A stretch of 64,000 nt of DNA from Erythrophleum ivorense. Its lineage: Eukaryota > Streptophyta > Magnoliopsida > Fabales > Fabaceae. Below are positions 1 through 12,566 of the stretch, one piece after another; positions within the stretch are counted from its first letter, which is position 1, and each line of letters begins with the position of its first letter. The notes under the pieces are model-generated. The model was not told the origin of the DNA and did not search any database. It worked only from the letters and a program-made list of their open reading frames with translations. The stretch spans positions 108,259 to 172,258 of the forward strand of contig JAIUCV010001135.1 of NCBI GenBank assembly GCA_026724425.1. The letters run 5' to 3'. The position numbers and the translations under genes are program-made.

Positions 1-1205
1 CACTAAAATACTTCATCATTTTTCAATTTAATTTTTCAATTCATTTGCCCAAAAGAAAATTCTGCACAAAATTAAAAAGTATTTTAAAGATTGCAAATAT
101 TTAATCATCAAAGAATTTTGGAGAATAAAATCTTAGCAATTTAAATCCAAAAATTCTCCTAATTAATTCAAAATTGTATTATTTTCCAAAATTAACCACA
201 AATTCAAATATTGTATAATAAATCCATTTAAGCTCAAATTAATCATTAAAAAAAATAATAAATGTGGATAAAATATATGAAAATTAGCACTTATCAGGTT
301 GGCCAAAACTAGGCATAGAAGAAGGAGCAAGAAGAAGCAACAAAGTCCATAGAAATTGCCTTAATTTTAACCTTTTCCATGAGTCCTTTCACTTGTTTTT
401 TGTTTCTCCTTCAATTCCTATCCTCCTCTCATTGAACTAGACATGAATCATCCTTAAATCAATCATCAAAACTATAGGAAAAGAGAGAAGAAAGAGAAGA
501 ACAAGAGTGGTGAAAGAAGAAGCATGAAAACTATGAAATTTCTTACCTTTTTCCTTGGTTTTTCCTTCCTTCTCTGTTCCCTCTTGGTGCACCACTTCAA
601 GAAGCGTAGGGTTCTATTTCAGTGCAAAAGAAAGTCTATCAAGGCAAAAAGGAGAAGTGGGGCATGCTATACATAGGCTAAGGATTCATTTAAGACTTTT
701 TAAAATTTCAATTTTGCATGTCGTTCTTGGTTCTTTCCATTTGCGCACATTTTAACCCCTTTTTGAGAATTGTCTTTTTCATTATGAATTTTAGGTCATT
801 TAATTTATAAAATGCCTTTAGTTTCACCCAAAGTGGACTTCAAACTTTCCCAAATGAATCAGTCAAAATTTAATTCAACCAATGTTCTAAAATGTAAACT
901 GGAGGAATTTAAACCATTCTAGGAGTTCTTGTTTCTGAGAATTTTGAAAAACTTAATTTTTTCATTTAAAGATCTCTCCTTTGAGTTTTCTAAAAATTTC
1001 TAAAATTACAAAAAATATCACTGATTTTCATTTGATTTTATTTAGCTACTTTAGCTTTGGTTTTTGGATATCTTAAGCCTTGTATCCTCATTTTCTATTT
1101 TTTAGATTATTGTCTTAATTTTATTTGGCCTCCATCTTTCTATTTAGGTGAGTTCTTTTTATAACTGGTCCATTTCTAACGTCTTCAAGAAAATCAGACA
1201 TTACA
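1..1205 (-). mobile_element. T1 3' LTR (partial, first ~1.2 kb in element orientation)
   Basis: On the minus strand the LTR starts TGTAATGTCTG directly after the PPT. It matches the 5' LTR at 37912 leftwards block by block, for example the stretch around 1040-1130 against 37745-37830. The position matching the TATA box of the other copy reads TATACATA near 668. The AAGGTAAG donor-like site is kept at about 541-550. The remainder of the LTR lies before base 1. The short ORFs here are chance ORFs. Confidence 0.9.
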
Positions 1206-1220
1206 TTTCTATCCCCCTTA
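1206..1220 (-). other. T1 polypurine tract
   Basis: On the minus strand a purine run with five G residues directly precedes the LTR start TGTAATG. This is the usual site of plus-strand DNA priming in LTR retrotransposons. T2 has an equivalent tract at 10698-10710. Confidence 0.85.
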
Positions 1221-1255
1221 AATAAAATTTTGTCCTCGAAATCTAGATATGTACC

Positions 1256-1420
1256 TTATGGGAAGAGCTTTGGATACTTCTTTCTCATCTCCTCTTCCAG
1301 CTCCCAGGTAGCTTCCTCAGGAGATAGCTTTTTCCAAACCACTTTCACCAGTAGTATTGTCTTATTTCTTAATTGCTTTAGCCTAACATTCACAATCTGA
1401 TCTAGTGATACTATATAAGA
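1256..1420 (-). pseudogene. T1 integrase C-terminal chromodomain
   Basis: The frame reads VKVVWKKLSPEEATWE and then acidic and basic residues up to KKYPKLFP and a stop. This is the compact chromodomain that closes Tekay/Del integrases, and in the family it is thought to steer integration toward methylated-histone heterochromatin. This final stretch is open without stops. Just upstream, at about 1420-1480, the preceding linker (LDPSHIIEYENVQL) carries one TAG. This tail is the strongest evidence for the clade. Confidence 0.9.
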
Positions 1421-1479
1421 TAGATTATCTTATAATTGCACATTCTCATATTCTATGATATGTGAGGGGTCGAGCTGGT

Positions 1480-2500
1480 ACTTTTTGAGCTAGGATACAT
1501 GGAAAACATTGTGTACTTAACTTAGATTTAGAGGAAGAGCAGGTTTGTAGGCCACAGGTCTAACTTTATCAAGAATTTAGAATGGACTTATGTACTTTAG
1601 ACTGAGCTTTCTACTTTTAATAGACCTACCTATCCCTATGACTAGAAACACTTTGACAAAGACATGGTCTCCAATTTCAAACTCTAACGGCCTTTTCCTC
1701 TTATCTGTGTAACTCTTTTATCTACTCTGTGCCGTTAAAAGTTTCTTTCTAATGGTTTATATTTGTCTCAAAGATTGGTCCACTAATTCCAGGCCTATGA
1801 GGCTCCTCTCTCCAAGCTCAACCTAACATACTAGAGACTTACACTTCCTCCCATATAATGCCTCATATGGTGCCAACTGGATGCTAGACTAATAACTATT
1901 ATTATAGGCAAACTCTGTTAAAGGCAAATAGGTATCTTTATTACCCTTTAATTCTAAAACACAAGCCCTTAACATGTCTTATAAGGTTTAGATGGTTCTT
2001 TCTATTTGACCATCTGTTTGAGGGGGATAGGCTGTGCTGAACCTTAATCTGGTTCTTAGAGCATCCTGTAATAATCTCCAGAAATTTAAAGTCAATCTAG
2101 GATCTTTATCTGATACTATGCTTGTGTAGTTTCATTATCTCCCTGATGTATAAATGGCTAATTTATCTAGGGCGTAAGTGGCTTTCATTATTAAGAAATG
2201 AGTTGACTTCGTTAATCTATCCACTATCACCCATATGTCATTATGCCCCATGATGTCCTAGGCAAATCCATGACAAAATCTATAGTTGTGCTATCCCATT
2301 TCTACTCTGGGATATTTAGGGGCTAAAGTAACCCAGCTAGCTTCTAATGTTTAATCTTAACTTTCTGACATATTCAGCTATGTTTGTTTTCATTCCAAGC
2401 CACCATAACATTTTCTTTAAATCATGATACTTCTTGTTACTACCTGGATGAATTGTATATTTACTTTTGTGTGCCTCTTCTAATAGATTTTCTCTTAATT
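1480..2500 (-). pseudogene. T1 integrase (zinc-binding and catalytic core)
   Basis: The zinc-binding region near 2340-2490 reads TIHPGSNKKYHDLKK and then WWLGMKTNIAEYV. The expected first Cys of the Cys pair after it is lost (VRKLRLNIRS). The catalytic core follows with recognisable blocks: TIDFVMDLPRT near 2265-2295, VDRLTKSTHF near 2200, VSDKDPRL near 2100, and FSTAYPPQTDGQ near 2020-2050. Some blocks are in different frames and are separated by stops. In the family this enzyme inserts the cDNA into the host chromosome. Here it is dead. Confidence 0.87.
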
Positions 2501-2779
2501 TTGAATCTCTAAGCACATACAGCCTACTCCTTACCTCATCACTCTATCCTTAGATAGATTGAAGTCTAAGGTGCTATCTTGGGATATCTGGGCTTTAATT
2601 TTTCTCATATAGTCATCTCCTTATTGGACTTCCCTTATTTGGCTTCTCAAGCCACTCTCTATATAGGTTTCACTTATTAACAATTTTCCCGAATGCACCT
2701 GACATGAGAGATTCATATCCCTGAATCTCTCAATGAGTTCATGCTCTCTCAACATAATGTAAGACATATGTATGGATTT

Positions 2780-3250
2780 TTTACTTAAGGCATCTGCGAC
2801 CACATTAGCCTTACCTAGATGGTATTTCAATGTAAAATCATAATCTTTTAGGAACTCTAACCATCTTCTTTGTCTCATATTTAGCTCTTTCTGTTCAAAC
2901 AAATACTTGAGGTTTTTTATGGTTATTGTATATTTCTATGGATGCACCATATAAGTAGTGTCTCCATATCTTAAGAGTGAACACCACCATTGCTAGATCT
3001 AAATCATGAGTAGGATAGTTTTCTTCATGTGGTTTCAACTACCTAGAAGCATAAGCTACCACTTTGCCTCCTTGCATAAGTACACATCCTAACCCTTTCT
3101 TAAAAGTATCACTATAGACTACAAAAGTTTCTCTAAGGTCAAGGATCACTAAAACTAGGGCTGTGGTTAACCTATGCTTCAATTCCTAAAAACTTTGCTC
3201 ACATTTCTCATCCCACACAAATGTTACATTCTTTCTAGTGACCCTAGTTA
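2780..3250 (-). pseudogene. T1 RNase H domain
   Basis: The frame shows WDEKCEQSF near 3205-3230, then VVYSDTFKKGLGCVLMQ near 3080-3130, and VVAYASR with a TAG followed by LKPHEENYPTHDL near 3010-3065. The C-terminal part at 2902-2770 reads RRWLEFLKDYDFTLKYHLGK followed by NVVADALSKK, the conserved end of Ty3/gypsy RNase H. Two TAG stops replace conserved Gln codons. In the family this enzyme removes the RNA template during cDNA synthesis. Confidence 0.9.
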
Positions 3251-3389
3251 GTGGCATGGCTATCTAAGAAAAGCCCTGAATAAATCTCTTGTAATAGCCT
3301 ATTAAACCTAGGAAGCTCCTGATCTTTATCACTATCCTAGGTCTCTCCCATTACAATATTGCCTCTACCTTATGGGGATCTACTGCGAC

Positions 3390-4140
3390 CCCTACTTGGG
3401 AGATCACATGACCTAGGAATGTCACCTTAATAAGCTAAAACTCACATTTACTAAGTTTAGCATATAATTGCTTTTCTCTAAGGGTTTCCAAGGCTAATCT
3501 CAAATGTTGTTTATGCTCTTCTTTGCTCTTAGAATAGATAAGAATATCATATATGAAGACAACTATGAATCTATCTAAGTATGGACTAAACACTTTATTC
3601 ATATAATCCATGAATATAGTAACTACATTCATCAACCCAAAGGGCATAACTAAAAACTCATAATGCCCGTATCTAGTTCTAAAAGCTATTTTAGGGACAT
3701 CCTTATCCTTGATCCTGAGCTAATGGTATCTTGACCTGAAATCAATCTTAGAGAATACTGATGCTCCTATCAGCTGATCTAGGAGGTCATTTATCTTAAG
3801 AAGAGGGTACTTATTCTTAACTGTAATCTTATTGAGCTCTTTGTAATCTATACATAGTCTAAGACTTCCATCCTTCTTCTTTACAAATAGGACTGGAGCT
3901 CCCTATGGTGAGACACTAGGTCTAATGAAACCTTTCTCTAAGAGCTATTCTATCTATTTCTTTAGCTCTGTTAGCTTGGTGGAAGCCATCTTATATAGGG
4001 CCTTAGACACTAGACTTGCCCCAAGCATAATATCTATATAAAATTTTACTTCTCTATTAGGGGCTAATCTGTTAATTTCTTTAAGGAATACCTCTAGAAA
4101 TTCTCTTACTATAGGGATCTCATCTATACCCTCTTCTACC
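3390..4140 (-). pseudogene. T1 reverse transcriptase domain
   Basis: From the 5' side the frame reads VREFLEVFLKEINRLAPNRE, KGFIRPSVSP, a stop, GAPVLFVKKKDGSLRLCIDY, NKYPLLKINDLLDQL, FLVMPFGLMN and RFIVVFIYDILIYS. These are the ordered RT motifs of Ty3/gypsy. The first Asp of the catalytic Asp pair reads Tyr (FIYDIL), so the active site is destroyed. One stop falls on the conserved Trp codon of the SPWG motif, and another on a Gln codon in the YHQLR motif. The two stops, a missing catalytic residue and a frame break make it non-functional. Confidence 0.93.
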
Positions 4141-4239
4141 TTAGCTTGTATTGAAAAGAAAACCAAAAACCCCTGACAACCATACTTTAGAGACCTCTCA
4201 GCCTAGAAGATAGTCATAAAAGTTAGTTCAGTCCTAATA

Positions 4240-4600
4240 TTAAGCTCAGTTCTACATTCCAGCAAAGTAATACATCTGTGATAACAGTTAAGTATGGCAT
4301 TGTTTACAGACATCTAGTTCATTATTATAATAAGGTCAATATCAATCAAGGGCATCCATATTAGGTTAAGTGTGGTAAAACAATGATTAAACTAGACTAC
4401 ATAGTTCAAACAAGTATAGGAGGCAATAGCTCGGTTTCCTGTGGGGGTGGATACATGCAAATCATAGCGTAAAGTACACATGCTCAGACCCAACCTCTTA
4501 ACACAGTCATAGGATATAAAAGAATGACTAGCACCCGAATCAAATAATGCAATTATAGTATAATCATTAATCTTAATAGTACTTTAAATCAAACTCAGGG
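4240..4600 (-). pseudogene. T1 aspartic protease domain
   Basis: The frame reads ALFDSGASHSFISYDCVKRL near 4495-4550, with the catalytic DSG motif intact. It lies between the gag zinc knuckle and RT, as expected. In the family this enzyme cuts the gag-pol polyprotein in the particle. No long open frame remains around it. Confidence 0.85.
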
Positions 4601-4688
4601 ATTTGTTAGCCTCCTTCTATGTTAGGGCAAAGACTCTACCTTAGGTTTATGGTTTGGGTATAGGAGCTACCTCCTTCTGCTATGTAGG

Positions 4689-5766
4689 CTATATATAGTC
4701 TCTAATTATATGCCTTGGCCTACCACACCTGAAACATGCATTCTGGCCCGTGTAATATGGTTTGCCTCTATGATTCCTGCCACACTGACTACAGGCCGCT
4801 GGAGTGGAACTAGCTTTACTGGACTGAGTTAGTTTCCTTCTATCTTTTCCTCTCCTATTCCATAGACCTCTACCACCTCTTTTACTACTATTGATGGCTG
4901 GTATCTCTTCACGTGGCCTTTTATTCTCAGAGAGAGAAGGTCTGGCACTCGACGCTGGGTGCATTGGCTTCAAAGTTGCCTCTGTAACTCTGCAAACCTC
5001 AACTAGGGTATTAAAAACCCTAATTCTCTAAGGAACCACTCTGTCTCTGATTTTTGGTAAAAGCCCCTTCTCTAATTTGTTTTCTCTCCATCTTTCATCA
5101 TCATGTTTCTGTAAATAAGAGGAATATTTAGAGAGCTCTACAAATCCCACCACATATTGGTCCACTGACATCTCTTTTGTTTGCCTCAGGAGTATAAACT
5201 GTAACTCCTTCACATCCTAAATAGAATTGGGGAAATATTGCTCATAGAAAGCCTATAGAAATGTTTCCAAGTCGATCGGGAGGTTCTTTGATTTAATAAT
5301 AGGTTCAGTGCTCCTCCACTAATAGTTTACTTCTTTTTCTAAGTGGAAAATGGCCATCATGGCCTTCTACTTAGACATACACTCCATCACCCTGAATATC
5401 TTTTCTAACTGCATGATCCAAGCCTTTGCTTTCTTTGTACTTAACTCACCATCAAAGATGGGAGGACCAAATTTCCTAAACTGAGCTATACTCTGTCTCG
5501 TCGAAGGTTGCTCAAGGACAAGAGGCACTTGAGCTATGGACCTAAGGGATTTGCCCCTGAATGCTCGGGATGATTTGAGTGCTATGGCTGAGTAGGAGTC
5601 GGCCTCTCACTATCTCTTTGAGCAAGCCTTTCTTATAGCTATATGATCATGGCTTGTTATTGATCTAGGCAAGCCATAATAGCCTGAAAGGCTCTATCCA
5701 TAGGATCATCAAGCCTGGCTCTATTCAAGCTTCTCTGGTGGGCCTACCTCGCCTAGTGTTCACCAT
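4689..5766 (-). pseudogene. T1 gag domain with CCHC zinc knuckle
   Basis: The region starts at the ATG at 5766 and ends with CSQCGRNHRGKPYYTG and then CFRCGRPRHIIRDY near 4700-4790. In the second knuckle the expected final Cys is Tyr. Upstream, at 5213-5028, the capsid-like part reads LRQTKEMSVDQYVVGFVELS and then LEKGLLPKIRDRV, as in plant retrotransposon gag proteins. Several stops interrupt the first 550 bp. In the family gag forms the particle and packages RNA. Confidence 0.88.
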
Positions 5767-5909
5767 CTTATCTGATATAGTTTAACATCATTTTAACACA
5801 AAATAGGAACATAAGCCACAATTTCACTTAATTCATCACATACATCTCCCACACAAGGGGAAAGCTCATGTTCTTAAGCCACAAACCACACCAAAATGCT
5901 TGAACCTTT

Positions 5910-5921
5910 GCTCTGATACCA
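5910..5921 (-). other. T1 primer-binding site (initiator tRNA-Met)
   Basis: On the minus strand this reads TGGTATCAGAGC, complementary to the 3' end of plant initiator methionine tRNA. It lies five bases inside the internal region next to the LTR end. The T2 site at 18921-18929 matches its first eight bases. Minus-strand DNA synthesis starts here in the family. Confidence 0.92.
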
Positions 5922-5926
5922 ATAAA

Positions 5927-6311
5927 CATAATACGTTAGCTCCCTAGCCTTCAAATCATATCACATAAGCTTATCTTAACACAATTACATGGATATCACA
6001 CTTTCAAGTAGTAGAAATTTCATAATTGAAAGGTCATTTACATCATTCTTGGCTTTAGTGGCCATGTGGACTTATAAATTTTATTTTCCATCCATAACAT
6101 ATCTATTCAAATCAGAAACATCACAATTCATCTCAAGAATCTCGGATTTGGAACTATATTTCAAGAAAACCAAAATTTGCTCTCGGGTTGGTGTTCTAAA
6201 TTTCTTATATAAATTTTGGAAATTCAAAACTAATGCAAGAAAACTCAAAATCATACATATGATGGCTTTTTGCAAAGCTCTAGATGTTAACTAATGACGA
6301 AAAATAATTCT
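5927..6311 (-). mobile_element. T1 5' LTR, segment next to the primer-binding site
   Basis: This is the terminal 385 bp of the T1 5' LTR in element orientation. The LTR continues at 34869 after the L insertion. The junction reads across properly: GATGTTAACTAATG before the insert and AGACCAAAACAATAGC after it match the order in other family T LTRs, for example around 57480-57520. The end near 5927 is mutated from the usual TGTAACACC. Confidence 0.87.
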
Positions 6312-7134
6312 TGTAATGACCTTAAATTCTAATCATAGTAATTAAGATTAGATACGCGATTAATAATCAAAAATCAAGGCTTGAAGTCATTACGATTAAT
6401 TACATTAGGGAAAAAGTGGAGAAATTTAAACCTTGATACCATTAGGTTCATTAACTAAACAACCACAAGTGTTTGAATGCATAAGTGAAATTAATTATCA
6501 ATGAGGAGCCTTTGATTCATTCATTCATCAATCTTAACTCATAAAAACCTCCTACAAGTGTTTATAAATTATTCCTTAATTTTACCATAGGAAAAACTAA
6601 GGTTTTTAGGCTAAAAGTAGGGGTTTGGGAACCTTCACCATGACTTGAAACTTTCCCGCCATGGCTAAGTTGCTCTTGGGTTCACTTCTCACATTTTTGC
6701 AGATTCACCACGCGTGAGTTGGACCATTGTTACGACAGGCCTATATGGCACCATGACAGAAATGCATCCTAGAGCTATTGTAGCAATTTTCATGATTCGT
6801 GCCATGGCGGGCTATACTTGCGTCACGGCAAAACTGGCTACTAGGACATTCATCACCTGATTTCCTTGATTTATGTCACGGCAGAACATGTTATGCCATA
6901 GTGAAGTCACACTCTGTTACCCTCCTTGGGTAACTTTTCCTTTTGTGCCATCGTGAGATCCTTTAAGCTATGGTACCCTTCACTTCTGTCACTCTCCTAG
7001 CTACGATGTAACTCTCTCTTGTGCCTATACCTCCCAAATTTCGTCCTATACACTCCAATTCTCCCTCTATGAACACTCTTGGGCCACTCTCTATCAATTT
7101 GTGAGACTTTAATGGCATTTATCTACTTGATTTA
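6312..7134 (-). repeat. LTR L, left segment
   Basis: This is unique sequence between the L left end and T2. It holds imperfect copies of a GCCATGGC / GTCACGGCA-like motif about every 60-100 bp at 6655-6960. No gene is seen here. Confidence 0.8.
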
Positions 7135-10100
7135 TGTAACACCATATTTCTAAGACTCAACTCATGCAATTTCCATGCCTCATCATCAAGCTAATTCTAT
7201 GGGAAGCAACATAATGGCATAGGAAATCATGAATCAAGATACATTTTGCCATAGTAAAAATTTTCTCTTAGTATCTTGTGGGTCATATGAACTCATCCAT
7301 CTTATTCTCACATCTAAGCACATAATTACAACTCATAACAAACTCAAGAAATGGTCCATACCTTGAGCAAAGGGAGCAAATACATAAAACATACTAGTGC
7401 AGCCTTGGATCAGTTTTCTAAATTTTGTGCCTAAATTTTGAAAAATCATAAATAATTTTAAAAAAAATTAAAATTAATCAAATTATACCATTATGGAAAT
7501 CTAAAGATGTCTACTTTATGTAAAAAATAAAAACGGGCCACCACAATGGCTGATAGCCACTGGAAACTTATGGAACAATACCAAAGGTCAGTTGTCATCC
7601 TTAGTACTGATCTCCAACTTCAAAAATTCATATCTCCCTACTCAGACATCCAATTGGGGTGATCTTGGTTGCCATGGAAAGAGTATCATGTCTAGTTTAT
7701 TCCTATAAAATTTCATGAGCATTGGACATCTTTTGTCTCACAAATGATACATTCCAAGTTTTTGACCATATGAACAGTACCTATATCAATTTAACAGAAA
7801 AATGGCAACTTTAGAAATTCATAATTAATTCCACAGAGCTATGAATAATCTAGTCTTTAACTTCTCAAAAATCTATTGATAATATCTACATGTCTGCCGA
7901 ATTTCATGAGTAAGTTCATTCATTTGGTCAGATCTTGACTTTGGGTTGTGAAATGGTCATTTTCAAGCTTTACAAAGGGTCCAAATGGTCCCATTTGACC
8001 TCCAAGACAACCATGACCACTTGAGCACATGGGAATGCACCAAAATGACATTCTAAACTTGTCTCAAAGGTGGATAAACTCACATTTCTCAAACTCACTC
8101 ATCCACCCCACTATATACACAAGATTGCACATACTAGCTTTGGCCATCCAACACCCAAATCATGTTATCTCATACATTTGACATCTAATTCTATTCATAC
8201 ACCATACATTTGGGTAATTACATATGCTCATATGATTACATAACAATTTTTTCATGGGATTACATCATATGCCATGTGTATGGCTACAAAAGAGGTAAAA
8301 CTAGCCCTTTCCATGCATTTTGATGTCAATCTTCTTCTCTTTGGCTGGTGGCCTCCATTACCTTGCTTAATTAATTTACCTAGCATGTTAAGACATTGGA
8401 GAGGAGGGGATGAGATTCAAAGAATCCCAATAGCTCATCTCCCTTTCAATCACACATAAAGTATGGAATACAAGTCTTAAAAATGCATGCATGGACATAT
8501 TAACATATGTGAGCATTCAAGAAACATTCTTGGCATTTGAACAAGTCATACATAGCATACATAGGCTTGCCAAGTGAGTGGATTAGCCTCACCCATTCAC
8601 TTGTGAATTTTGGATTTGCCTCACCCATTTTTTTTAAGAGCATTTTAACTCAACTTTACTCTTGGGAGTCAACCTCACTTTTGGGAGACTCTTACTTTGT
8701 CTCAACTAACTTTAAGGGTTTTTGACTCATCCTCACCATGGCTAAAGGGTTCTTGGCTTCTCCACACTCAAGTACACCAAGACAAGTATATAAAATATCA
8801 TTTGAATGTATAAAATATCATCTTGGTGCCATGGCATATGAAATCATGCTTGAATACTTTTCATGGCTTAAAACACATATACACACATTCAAAGACAATG
8901 TAAGCACACATTCATGCATGAGAGAAGGTGGAGAGAGCTACTTTTACCACAACATACTCTTTCCTTGAGCCTTAAGTCCTCTCCCTTGACCTCACACACC
9001 TAAGAAGGTAGAGATCATTTCTCTTGGCCTAAACACATCATATGGAAGCTAATTACACTCTTGAATCAAATTCTAAGGCCACATATTCAGTAGAAAAATT
9101 AGGCCACATATTCAGTAGAAAAATTAGGTGACTCTTATAGTTCTTTTATGGTTCCATAATGCACTCAATGAAGCAACCTCAAGAGAACATCATCTTGGCT
9201 CCATTCTATCCATCTATTTATAATTCTTGACTCCATATAAACCTCTTAGAGTCATCACACAATCAATTCAAGGAGCCTAGCTAGGTGTTGCTTCTTTAAG
9301 CTATAATATGGAACATATAAGGCCATCTCACTTTCTATGATTTCTTAAATTATTCCAAGGCTTGCTCTCATACTCTCCCATCATACATGATGCAAGACTA
9401 AGCTTGGAAGGAATTAAAACACTCCCCAGGTGCATGAACTCTCCTTGGCTGAAGCTATGCTTCCATATAGCACCAATGGAGTTTCTTTGCTTCCTTTGAT
9501 GGGAGAATCATTTAGAAAGCTCTCTTGGTGTCTTAGGAACTCATATGAACACTTAGACATCATAAAATATGGCTAGGGTTCATGATAAAGTTTAAGGTGC
9601 AATCAAAACCCTAGACTTCCTATCTTGAAATCTAATGGTTTTTACTTGAATTTCTTTGCATATTCTTACTCCTCACACTCCATAACCCTTGGTTCCATCA
9701 AGAACATATAAAGAAAAGCTATCCTCATCACCTTCTCTCTCTAGACCTAAGCTTAAATGGCTTGGAAACACAAGATTTTACAAGTGTTTCAAGTGAAGTC
9801 TTACCTTAAAACGGAGCTTTCTTTGCGTAGATTATTTTCCATCAATTAATTTCTTGAAAAGAGTTCCTTTTTGGCTTGGGTTAGACTTGAATCTTCAAGT
9901 TTTCAAGAAAAAAAAAAACCACCATTATAAAGCTCTTAGAGAGAGGAACAACTTTGCTAACTGACGAGGGATGAAATTGGGCCGTTTACTTACCTAAACG
10001 AAAGCTTAAACTTCTTCTCTCTCTCCCCCCTTAATGTCATGCCATGGTTGCCCATTTTTCTGCAAATGGAAGCTTGGAGAAGGTGATGAGGTGTAATCTT

Positions 10101-10697
10101 ACTTAAAAAGCCTCTTTTATAATTTTTCAAAATGACCATTTTACGCCTACACACCTATTTGCTCTGTTTATGCTCATTTTAACTCCTTTTTTAGAATCAT
10201 ATTTTTCATCATAAAATCTAGGTCCTCTAATTCATAAAATGCCTTTGGTTTCATCCAAATTGGATTTGAAACCTTTACAAATGAATTAGTCAAAGTTTGG
10301 GTCAACCAATATTGGGAAATGTCCACCGGAGGGACTTTAGCTGTCCTGGGGCTTCCCATGGTTTTCAGGGCCTCTTAGAACCCTAGAGAACTTAAAAATT
10401 TAATTTAAAAAGCCCTCATGTGGAATTTCAAAATTTGCTCAAAATGACGAAAATGCCTTTACGTTTCGTCAACCTTTTGTTACATTTCGCTTCTTCATTT
10501 TTGCTCCGTTTTTCTTTCTGTCTGAGCTTAGGATTCTCATTTTTAGGAGTCTAAAATGCTTTCCAATTTTTTTGGGACCTTAACTAAGCCATTTCTGGGG
10601 ACTTGTTTTTGTATCTGGTGAATTTCGTTCTTTTATGGAGAAATCGTACATTATGTTTCTCGTATTTTCTCTCATTTTCAGAGAATCGAATATTACA
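7135..10697 (-). repeat. T2 3' LTR
   Basis: The plus-strand ends are TGTAACACC and GAATATTACA, an inverted TG..CA pair. Large parts are nearly identical to 18935-22451, including the short ORFs at 8537-8725 and 20337-20525, whose likeness is just LTR identity. It contains the family minisatellite at about 8560-8775. Confidence 0.93.
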
Positions 10698-10710
10698 TTT
10701 GTTCCCCCTT
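10698..10710 (-). other. T2 polypurine tract
   Basis: On the minus strand it reads AAGGGGGAACAAA followed directly by the LTR start TGTAATATTCG. Its layout is the same as at the T1 PPT. Confidence 0.87.
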
Positions 10711-12566
10711 AAATAAATTTCGTCCTTAAAATTTGGGGTACAATTTCTCTTAATCTTTTATATTCTGGCTAACTACTTCTTTTCTTCCCTTCTTCCTGAC
10801 TTTATATGCTTCTCTCAGCGATTTCACTCTTTGAGTTTTTCTTAGCCAGGGAATTTTCATACTAGCTCTTAATGAGAGTTCTATTGTTATGGAATACATG
10901 CTAATTCTTCTCATAAGGGAAAGAAGTTCTGGCTTTAAAGGCTTATCTTGCGAGAGCTTATTAATCACATTTGATTAGTTTCAACCCGTCATAAGGGTTA
11001 ACATTCTTTTTTTAGTAGACTTATTTACATATCTCGGGAGGTGACTTATTTCATATTAAATCTTCCGTGTCCTCTCCTAATGGTATCTCATAAAGTATCA
11101 TCATCTTTTTCTAATCATTACAACCATTGGAGGTTTCTGTCTGTCTGCTTACTCATTTACATGTATCATCCACTGTTCATCTCGACGTTCTTTCTTACTA
11201 GCTCATCCCATCATTACAATTCATATTTCTTTTTATCATAGGCCTCATATCTCGACTACTTAGTGGGATTATGGCTCCTTTGAGGAGTTTCCCCTTTTAA
11301 TGATCCCAATTTCTTTATTTACTACTACATCTGTCTCTTTAGGCCGGGACTTTTCTTACTCTCTTTGCTCACCTGAGGGTGGGCAATTTGTAGTCCCTCA
11401 TCTCAACACTAATAGATCCAACATATGTTCCTCGTACTGGTAGCGAAGAGTAACTACCACTAACTACTGCTGAATCCTGGTGAGATGCTAATTATACTCG
11501 TAGTTTTGATCACTAGAGGCATACTGTACCCCTTACCTCATGTAAAAACTGCATCTAACCTCTTTTTTAATACATAGCCTAACATGTAAGGATCTCTTTA
11601 TCCCCTGGTTAGGGCTAGTATCTGCTAGGTAGTGGTTCATCTGGCTTTAACTCTAGGAAGCTAATTTCTTGCTTTTCTCATCCTATGCACTATGCTCATC
11701 TCTCAAGAGATTTAGTCAGTGGTCTAACTATCTGAGTAAAGTTTTTATATCTTTGTGGAAATGGTCTATCAAACTCAGGAGATCTATAGTCTCTGAGATA
11801 AAAGCTAACTAAAATTGTACTAGTCTCTGAGACTAACTATTCTATAAAAACTATCTTAGGCCGTCATCTCACCAAAGAACTATCATACTATAATTGGGGC
11901 CTCTTTGTAACTCTGTGGGATCTACTGTGACCCTTAGGTCTACTGTGATCTCTTAAAGCCCTGCTAGAGTCTACTATAACTTGCTATGCTATGATCTACT
12001 ACGATCCATATTTGGGAGACGTCAAAGATTAAAATTATTGTATCTGACAGTAAAACACATACTCACTAAGTCTGGTGACCATCGCTCATAATAACTAAGG
12101 CTAAACTCAGAAGTGCATCGTGCTCTTCACGCAAAGTGGGTTCTGTGTCATCTAGTTCTTTAGGATCCTATTATATTGACACTCAGGAGCATTTTAACTT
12201 TCCTTTACTACTTCTTATGAGATCCTCAGGTTCCCACTTCAACCCCCTTTTTACTTGGGCTTTCTTTTCTTACTCTTACTGCTTACTTTGCTTCATTTGT
12301 ACTTATGCTATCTTTCCTCTCATATCATGTAGTTTCTAACTATGCCCACATTCTGCTTTTAAGTGCATTGGCACTAGGGCACACTGAGTGTGGCTAACAT
12401 CTATGGTAGGAGAGAGGTTATGCACGGGTCCCTTCTCATTTCATTTACTTATACTATAAGGGACTCAGGCTATGCATACTAAACTCGTACTATCTGGATA
12501 TGAGCATTCCTTACTATTAGCATGCTCTTTTTTATATTATTATTCTTTACTAGGGATTCCTTTTTG
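10711..12566 (-). pseudogene. T2 pol remnant (integrase to RT side)
   Basis: This is heavily decayed coding DNA with no usable frame. The stretch 11880-12140 aligns with T1 RT DNA at 3350-3530. Shared signposts are the TCTACTGYGACC block, the TTGGGAGAYGTCA-like block and the AACTCA..ACTAAGT block. A short GATCTACT-type segment appears duplicated at 11930-12010. Relative to T1, about 0.9 kb is missing between the PPT and this point, which includes most integrase sequence. No domain can be called at the protein level. Confidence 0.65.

Larger units (their letters stand above)
1256..5766 (-). pseudogene. T1 gag-pol polyprotein pseudogene
   Basis: The reading starts with ATG at 5766 (MVNTRRGRPTR, a typical Tekay/Del gag start) and ends at a TAA at 1256-1258, about 4.5 kb or 1,500 codons. 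That is the usual length of a single-ORF chromovirus polyprotein. In order it encodes gag with a CCHC knuckle, aspartic protease, reverse transcriptase, RNase H, integrase and chromodomain. The frame is broken by many stops and some frame changes. Several stops are TAG where the conserved family residue is Gln or Trp, for example in RT and in RNase H. It cannot make a functional polyprotein. The start lies about 145 bp after the primer-binding site, as it does in T2. Confidence 0.92.
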
